Positions 59,519-64,000 of a DNA stretch of 64,000 bases are shown in pieces. The position numbers and the translations under genes were made by a program. The first letter of the stretch is position 1; the number at the start of each line of letters is the position of its first letter. The DNA comes from an uncultured Bacillota bacterium. GTDB taxonomy: Bacteria > Bacillota_I > Bacilli_A > RFN20 > CAG-826. The notes beneath the pieces are model-generated. The model did no database searches. It was not told where the DNA came from and worked only from the letters and a program-made list of their open reading frames with translations. The stretch spans positions 62,001 through 126,000 of the forward strand of contig CASEFL010000001.1 in the NCBI GenBank assembly GCA_949287245.1. Direction: 5' to 3'.

Positions 59519-60029
59519 TCTTTACATTTTCGATGAAAAAAATATAAAGAAGGGAAAGGAAAACGATAAAACTATTTTTCCTTTTCTTGTTCTTTAAAAA
59601 ATCCTGATGGTCTAGTAAGCGAAGAATCATGTAAAAAGATCAAACCTATAACAGAAAAGAAAGATTAGGTAAGTCTCTAATTAAAAAATACAAATGATAA
59701 AAATAGATAAAGAAGGATGATAAAGAAAAAAACTTATTAGGACTAAGCGAAGACGGAAACAGGTAACAAAATTAAGATATAAGACCCATCTATAAAAAAT
59801 TAAAGGGAAGATGCAATAAATGACAATTAGTAGGTTTCTAGTAATTAATTAGTTTTCCACATAAACCGCTTATTTTTGTGTATAACTGCCTTTAAAACTA
59901 AATAAAGTTTCCAAATAAATTCGATAGGAACAAATATTTTTTCAATTAACTTAACATAATAGATATTATACGAAGTTTAATATCATCTAGATTAATTAAG
60001 TAAGAAAGTTAGTCAAAAGTTTAAAACTA
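59519..60029. other. Convergent non-coding terminus region
   Basis: This 511-base, very AT-rich stretch lies between the last plus-strand gene and the first minus-strand gene. No credible reading frame is seen. It holds a weak stem AAAGGAAAA...TTTTCCTTT (59555-59584), two DnaA-box-like 9-mers (TTTTCCACA 59853-59861; TGTGTATAA 59877-59885) and the dif-like site at 59949-59976. Confidence 0.8.
59949..59976 (-). other. dif: Chromosomal dif site (XerC/XerD target)
   Basis: On the minus strand, arms ACTTCGTATAA (59976-59966) and TTATGTTAAGT (59959-59949) flank the 6-base centre TATCTA. Compared with the B. subtilis dif sequence as I remember it, 23 of 28 positions agree, and the right arm also resembles the E. 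coli XerD arm. It sits in the only large convergent gap, where gene orientation flips. The XerD-type gene is 3.6 kb away. Confidence 0.85.
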
Positions 60030-60359
60030 CTAGTTCTTTTTACTTTTATTAAGCAATTCTTCTAAGGCAATTTCTTCTCTTTTTCCTTGTAGCATTAAAT
60101 GAATGACAACCGCTTCTGCATCAATTATGATCCATCCGCTAGTGCCGTTCCCCTCGCTTTTTACCGGTTCATTTTTCTTCTCTTCGTATTCAATGAGAAT
60201 GTCACGATATGCTTCTAGTGCCCTCTCATTTGGTGCAGTTGCAAGAACAATATAATCCGCATAGGGGCTTTGACCACTTACATTAAAAGCAATAATATTT
60301 TCGGCCTTATGGTCTTCTAAAAGAGAAATCAAGTCTTTACATTCTTTTATTATTTCCAT
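60030..60359 (-). CDS. rsfS: Ribosomal silencing factor RsfS
   Basis: Small protein (109 residues) that binds L14 and blocks 30S/50S joining under starvation. The RsfS fold shows ADYIVLATAPNERALEAYRDI, GWIIIDAEAVVIHLML and the hydrophobic core order of the family; the usual W-x-LLD-x-GDVVVH appears as W-I-I-I-D-A-E-A-V-V-I-H. It is the last gene of the minus-strand yqeG-to-rsfS unit, 14 bases after nadD-yqeK. Confidence 0.93.
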   Translation of the reverse strand: MEIIKECKDLISLLEDHKAENIIAFNVSGQSPYADYIVLATAPNERALEAYRDILIEYEEKKNEPVKSEGNGTSGWIIIDAEAVVIHLMLQGKREEIALEELLNKSKKN

Positions 60360-60373
60360 ATTTATGATACTCC

Positions 60374-61474
60374 TTATAAATACGCTTTATAGCACGCTAA
60401 GCTTAAACGATTTTCACTTTCTTCCTTTTTGGACAAAAATTCGCGATTTGCTTTAAGGACTTTTAAAAAGCCTTGATGATAATCTTTAAAACATTCCTTT
60501 ATAAAAGAAGAAGAATCCCATCCTCTTCCTGGGTCAATTTTATCTGCACTATATAAGATTTGACTAAGCGGAGACATATCCTTTTTCCCAGTGCAGTGCG
60601 CCGCGATTGCCTTTAATACTTCTTCCCTATTTTCGCCGCATTCTTTATTTGCTAGATATGCCCCAACAAATTGATGATAGGCATAACTTGGTAAATCCAT
60701 TTCTTTAGGATAAAAGTTTTTCATGACCGACAAGGTAAGTTCTTGGGGAGCCTCTTTTCCGACGTCATGAAGCAATCCTGCTTGATAACAAAGAAGTTCC
60801 ATTTCCTCCCCTAAACGATTGTACGAAGCGATTTGGCGAGATAAATGGGCAACCGACAAAGAATGTTCATAACGACTACTTGATAAAAAGGAAGAAATTT
60901 TGTTAAGAAAATACAGTTTTTCCCCTTCAATATAAATTAATACTTCGTTTGGTAAATCTAAGCTTTTTCCTTCACGAATCGCGGTAGAAGAAACAGTCCC
61001 CCCACCAAAATAGGGCAAAACCTCCATTTGATAAGTAGAGAGAATATCCGAAGGAATTTCTACTCCAAAACGCGGAATCACATAAATTTTTACCAGTTCG
61101 GAAAGAAGTTTTGCCTCTTTCCAATGAGGAAACTTTTGTGCTTGATCTCCCCCAATTAATAAGCCTAGCGGGCGGTCTTTTCTTTTTTCTTTAAATTCTT
61201 TTACTGTATCAATCGTGTAAGTTACTTCTCCCTTTCGAAATAACTCAGAATCACTATAAGTGAAAGAAGAGTCACCAAAAGAGGCAAGCCCAAGTTTGAG
61301 CATCATAAAACGTTGCTCATTTGTAGCAAAAGCTTTTTTCCATCGCGGGGATTTTGCTACCAAAAAACAAACCTCAGCGTGCAAATGACGCTTAACATAA
61401 GAGGCCAAACGCAAATGCCCATTATGAATCGGATCAAAAGAGCCTCCAAAAAGAATAAGCGGAGTCTCATTCAT
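60374..61474 (-). CDS. nadD-yqeK: NadD-YqeK fusion: NaMN adenylyltransferase plus HD phosphohydrolase
   Basis: Two proteins that are separate in Bacillus are joined in one 366-residue frame. Residues 1-190 are NadD (nicotinate-mononucleotide adenylyltransferase of NAD synthesis), with LFGGSFDPIHNGHL at the N-terminus and the STAIREG signature near 163. Residues 195-366 are YqeK, an HD-domain enzyme hydrolysing diadenosine tetraphosphate in relatives, with YEHSLSVAHLSR and GLLHDVGKEAP. No stop or Shine-Dalgarno separates them. It overlaps yhbY by four bases. A comparable fusion is known in some mycoplasmas. Confidence 0.94.
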   Translation of the reverse strand: MNETPLILFGGSFDPIHNGHLRLASYVKRHLHAEVCFLVAKSPRWKKAFATNEQRFMMLKLGLASFGDSSFTYSDSELFRKGEVTYTIDTVKEFKEKRKDRPLGLLIGGDQAQKFPHWKEAKLLSELVKIYVIPRFGVEIPSDILSTYQMEVLPYFGGGTVSSTAIREGKSLDLPNEVLIYIEGEKLYFLNKISSFLSSSRYEHSLSVAHLSRQIASYNRLGEEMELLCYQAGLLHDVGKEAPQELTLSVMKNFYPKEMDLPSYAYHQFVGAYLANKECGENREEVLKAIAAHCTGKKDMSPLSQILYSADKIDPGRGWDSSSFIKECFKDYHQGFLKVLKANREFLSKKEESENRLSLACYKAYL

Positions 61475-61761
61475 GAAAGCAAATGTTCCTTTTTCTTTGG
61501 GCTATAGCGATATAAAGTTATAACCCGCCCTAATATTTGTATAACTTCGGCATTTAAAGAAGTAGAAAGGAGTTCCCCTTCTTCTTTTATCGAACGATCA
61601 TGCGTTTCCAAAATACGAATTTTCACGAGTTCGTGCGCATTTAAAGCATCATCAATTGTCTTTAGCACTCCATCTTCGATCTCTTTTTTGCCAAGCATGG
61701 CACTATAAGGCAAATGATTGCTTAACGCTTTTAATTGTCTTTTTTCTTTTGAACTTAACAT
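61471..61761 (-). CDS. yhbY: YhbY-family RNA-binding protein (CRM domain)
   Basis: A 96-residue single CRM domain associated with 50S assembly. LSSKEKRQLKALSNHLPYSAMLGKKEIEDGVLKTIDDALNAHELVKIRIL matches the family; the usual GKNGL loop reads GKKEIEDGV. C-terminal IQILGRVITLYRYSPKK is conserved. It lies in the standard place between yqeH and nadD, with aroE missing. Confidence 0.95.
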   Translation of the reverse strand: MLSSKEKRQLKALSNHLPYSAMLGKKEIEDGVLKTIDDALNAHELVKIRILETHDRSIKEEGELLSTSLNAEVIQILGRVITLYRYSPKKKEHLLS

Positions 61762-61763
61762 AT

Positions 61764-62909
61764 TTACTTAATTTTTGCTCTTGATGTATATAAACCGGCG
61801 CCTTTGGGCAAATAAACACGAATCTTTGTCCCTTTTCCTTTTAAAGAAATCCAGCCAAATCCAGCTAAACCGATATCACGTAACTCTTCTTCCTCGATAG
61901 AAATCTCAAAAACATCAAGTTCTTTTAAAGAGATTTTCTTATTCGGAAAAGGTTTCACTTTCAGAGAATAAATCGTTCCTTTATGGAAATAATCATCTAG
62001 TTTTTTCGCACTTGACTTCAAGATATCTACAGACGGAGCAAAATACGCTTTTAATTTCCCTTTTTCGGGAACTTCTAAAAAATCAATACGCGCTAAAGAA
62101 CCAAAAAGGAAAGACGTACCTTGATCATAAGGAAACACTCGCGCCTTCACTTCACTTGCCGGGTAATACCGCCAAGCATCAAGAGATTCCGCCTCCAAAA
62201 GAAGGTTGTTTAAGCCGCCAGCCCCCGGTGTATCGTATAAAAAGGAAGAGGAATCAAGAGGAATTCTCATTAACCGCAAATTCGTTCCTTTGTATTGTCT
62301 TGTGGTGATAGGACGCTTTGTTTTATTTCGAAATCCGGCTAAAAATGCGTTGAAGAAGAAAGATTTTCCACTTAATGGTGCACCAATAATATAAACGTCA
62401 TGTGCCCTTCTCCGTTCTTCAATTTCTTTCATTAAGAAATCAAGATTCTTTTGGGAAGATAAAGAAGCTAGAAGAACATTTTCTTTTTGAATGGGAAGTC
62501 CGGCAACACGGAAACGATGGGCAACGTATTCGCTTAAATCTTCATCCTTTGCACTTTTGGGAAGCAAATCTCTTTTATTTCCAATGACAAGAATTGGTAA
62601 AGATTTAATGCGCTCATTAATTTCTTTTACAAAATAAGATTCAAATGAGAATAAATCCACAAGATAAACAATCAATGCTTCTGTTGCCCGTGCGTCATCA
62701 AGAATGGTTAAAAAATCCTCGGATACAATCGAACTCGAAGGCGCCATATGGAAAATATTCTCTTCGTAACATGAACTACAAGAAACTAAGCTATCAAGAG
62801 GTTTATTGGCTAAAATTTCCCCATCAATATAACCGGGAGCATCCTTATCCTCGCTTTGCAAGATTGCTCCACAAATGTTGCAGCGGCGCACAATATCAAT
62901 TTTGCTCAT
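61764..62909 (-). CDS. yqeH: Ribosome biogenesis GTPase YqeH (circularly permuted)
   Basis: GTPase needed for 30S assembly. An N-terminal Cys4 zinc finger (C10, C13, C44, C47) is followed by a permuted G domain: G4 GNKRD comes first (about residue 110), then G1 GAPLSGKS (about 175) and G3 DTPGAGG. A C-terminal RNA-binding region follows. Length 381 is standard. It overlaps yqeG by 14 bases. Confidence 0.96.
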   Translation of the reverse strand: MSKIDIVRRCNICGAILQSEDKDAPGYIDGEILANKPLDSLVSCSSCYEENIFHMAPSSSIVSEDFLTILDDARATEALIVYLVDLFSFESYFVKEINERIKSLPILVIGNKRDLLPKSAKDEDLSEYVAHRFRVAGLPIQKENVLLASLSSQKNLDFLMKEIEERRRAHDVYIIGAPLSGKSFFFNAFLAGFRNKTKRPITTRQYKGTNLRLMRIPLDSSSFLYDTPGAGGLNNLLLEAESLDAWRYYPASEVKARVFPYDQGTSFLFGSLARIDFLEVPEKGKLKAYFAPSVDILKSSAKKLDDYFHKGTIYSLKVKPFPNKKISLKELDVFEISIEEEELRDIGLAGFGWISLKGKGTKIRVYLPKGAGLYTSRAKIK

Positions 62910-63423
62910 AAGATTCTCCTATCCAAGGAATATTTCCTTTTTCTATTATCGCGCATCTTCGCCTTTTCTCCAAAAGACGATTTATTTTTGTCCATGGGGC
63001 TTCCTCTTTTGTAAGGGGAGAAAGAAGAACAACAGAGATTCCTGCTCTTTTTGCAGCTTGAACATCCGTAAGAAGTTGATCTCCTAAAAGAAGAAGAGAA
63101 GAAGGAGAAAGATTTTCTTTTTTAAGAAAACTCAAAATCACGTTAGGAGAGGGTTTATGAACGTGATAAAAGTAAGGAACATTAAGAATCGAGGCATACT
63201 TTCCCACTCTCCTTTTTCCGTTATTCGAAAAAATAATCGGTTGCAGATGCGCTTCTTTCATTTTTTGAAATAACTCAATAACTTCTTTTGAAGGAGTTTT
63301 TCTTTTATAAGAGTCACAAGTGTTATCTAAATCAATAAGAAGATGACTAAATCCCTTTTCTTGATAAAAAGAAAGAGGTATCGAAAATAAGGATGAGGCT
63401 AGATAATCAGGAGAATAAATCAT
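62896..63423 (-). CDS. yqeG: YqeG family HAD phosphatase
   Basis: HAD-superfamily phosphatase of the YqeG (IIIA) type, 175 residues, substrate unknown. LLIDLDNTCDSYKR is motif I, FSNNGKRRVG is motif II, and LLGDQLLTDVQAAKRAG is motif IV. It overlaps parC upstream by four bases (ATGA) and yqeH downstream by 14, so all three are translated together. Confidence 0.93.
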   Translation of the reverse strand: MIYSPDYLASSLFSIPLSFYQEKGFSHLLIDLDNTCDSYKRKTPSKEVIELFQKMKEAHLQPIIFSNNGKRRVGKYASILNVPYFYHVHKPSPNVILSFLKKENLSPSSLLLLGDQLLTDVQAAKRAGISVVLLSPLTKEEAPWTKINRLLEKRRRCAIIEKGNIPWIGESYEQN

Positions 63424-64000
63424 TCACCCTCCTCATTTAGTAAAGAAATTTGTTCATATTCTTCCGAAGGGAGGTCATCTTCTTCTAATTCATAAGGCAA
63501 AATTGAAGGAGGTTCATGCGCGACAAAGGAATCATCAATATATAAAGAATTCTCTAAAGACACCGCATAAAGATGTTGACGCTTTTTGCTAAGAGTAGCA
63601 TCGGAGCGTGCATGAAGTTCTTTGGGAGTTAAATTCCAATCCTCAAAGGTTAAATCAATTCGTGTTTTATCTTCCTTAATGACTCCATCGTAATTAAATG
63701 GCGCATTTTTATTTCCTACCTTATCTAAGAATAGCAAACGTTGAGGATTCATCTTTAAGGTATTAAAAAGGAAATTCGAGACCGAGCTAATTCTTTTTCC
63801 CAAAGGATAACGCGATAAATCCGTAACGCGTAAATGCCCACCATCGGTGATAACGACAAATTTTGTATTTTTATCCTCAGGAGAAAAAGCAAGCAACGAA
63901 ACAAGATGTTTCCCTTTAAAATGCCCGGCAGAGACGCCGCCACTACGAATATGAGTGCGGGAAATATCCGTTTCCATATAATGAGCTACTCTTCCTTCTT
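63420..64000 (-). CDS. parC: DNA topoisomerase IV subunit A, C-terminal part
   Basis: Partial gene; the frame is open to the window end (reading EGRVAHYMETDISRTHIRSG). About 193 residues are seen. The stretch THIRSGGVSAGHFKGKHLVSLLAF and VVITDGGHLRVTDLS match the beta-pinwheel C-terminal domain of ParC/GyrA. The ParC assignment over GyrA rests on resemblance to the LVGIRASGVKAMNL block of Firmicutes ParC, from memory. An acidic tail (EEDDLPSEEYEQ) ends it. Topoisomerase IV decatenates chromosomes at the terminus, close to dif here. It heads the visible part of the minus-strand operon. Confidence 0.75.
   Translation of the reverse strand, partial: EGRVAHYMETDISRTHIRSGGVSAGHFKGKHLVSLLAFSPEDKNTKFVVITDGGHLRVTDLSRYPLGKRISSVSNFLFNTLKMNPQRLLFLDKVGNKNAPFNYDGVIKEDKTRIDLTFEDWNLTPKELHARSDATLSKKRQHLYAVSLENSLYIDDSFVAHEPPSILPYELEEDDLPSEEYEQISLLNEEGE

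Noticed and set aside
59853-59885. Replication origin at the convergent gap
   Set aside because: Two DnaA-like boxes are present, but there is no dnaA or dnaN, and genes point toward the gap, not away from it. A terminus fits better.
62012-63087. Plus-strand reading frames opposite yqeH and yqeG
   Set aside because: They lack ribosome sites, resemble no family, and lie antisense to well-identified genes.
1-64000. Mycoplasma genetic code (TGA = Trp)
   Set aside because: TGA ends many genes (for example mutS2, the glycosyltransferase, xseA), tryptophans are TGG, and no gene has internal TGA codons.
1-64000. CRISPR array, prophage or insertion sequence
   Set aside because: No regularly spaced repeats, transposase, terminal repeats or phage genes were seen. 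The tyrosine recombinase has the XerD length and synteny, not an integrase context.

Overview
The window is one dense, AT-rich bacterial chromosome segment from a low-GC Firmicutes relative (Bacilli, Erysipelotrichia or RF39/Mollicutes-like). The evidence is RNase HIII and MutS2, a T-box before valS, an L21-type leader before rplU, ribosomal protein L27 made with a cleavable N-terminal prepeptide beside its protease Prp, an Asp23-family gene beside nusB, and the yqeG-yqeH-yhbY-nadD-yqeK-rsfS cluster. TGA is a normal stop, so this is not the Mycoplasma code. Gene order is a stripped-down version of several Bacillus subtilis neighbourhoods: rnhC/mutS2/uvrC, tig-lon-engB-valS-radC-rplU-prp-rpmA-obg, ruvAB-secDF-recJ-rsh-hisS-aspS, yqhY-nusB-xseA-xseB-dxs and xerD-deoB. 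mreBCD, minCD, queA, tgt, apt, dtd and ispA are missing from their usual places.

Layout: 1-8.8 kb holds ileS (3' part), lspA, an RluD-type pseudouridine synthase, rnhC on the minus strand, mutS2 and uvrC. 8.8-11.1 kb holds tRNA-Arg(TCT), a DUF1893 gene, a HAD phosphatase and an unrecognised gene. 11.2-21.5 kb holds protein quality control and ribosome/translation genes: tig, lon with a CIRCE-like operator, engB, a phosphodiesterase, T-box-valS, a 60-residue membrane protein, radC, and rplU-prp-rpmA. 21.9-34.5 kb is a maltodextrin/starch locus: binding lipoprotein, two permeases (one with a very large extra domain), a cytosolic GH13 glucosidase, a lipoprotein pullulanase and a lipoprotein alpha-amylase, with two catabolite-repression-like sites. 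It sits between rpmA and obg, which are near neighbours in Bacillus. 34.5-57.6 kb holds a glycosyltransferase, obg, ruvAB, secDF, recJ, the (p)ppGpp enzyme, hisS, aspS, transketolase, yqhY, a membrane protein, nusB, xseAB, dxs, dinB, xerD and deoB. 57.6-59.5 kb holds an NMT1/SsuA-type binding lipoprotein and its permease, with no ATPase nearby.

At 59.5-60.0 kb the long plus-strand run ends in about 510 bp of non-coding DNA. From 60.0 kb every gene is on the minus strand: rsfS, a nadD-yqeK fusion, yhbY, yqeH, yqeG and the 3' part of parC. Inside the convergent gap is a 28-bp sequence matching the B. subtilis dif site at 23 of 28 positions as I recall that site. I read this as the chromosome dimer-resolution site at the replication terminus.

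Three features recur across the window. Several genes have a -10 box ending 6-10 bases before the start codon with no Shine-Dalgarno, so their mRNAs are probably leaderless or nearly so. Rho-independent terminators often abut the next promoter. SecDF keeps its overall fold but has lost the intramembrane acidic and basic residues used for proton coupling. Starch would be cut outside the cell by the two anchored GH13 enzymes, imported by the MalEFG-type transporter and finished by the cytosolic GH13 enzyme. No cell-wall gene appears in the window.
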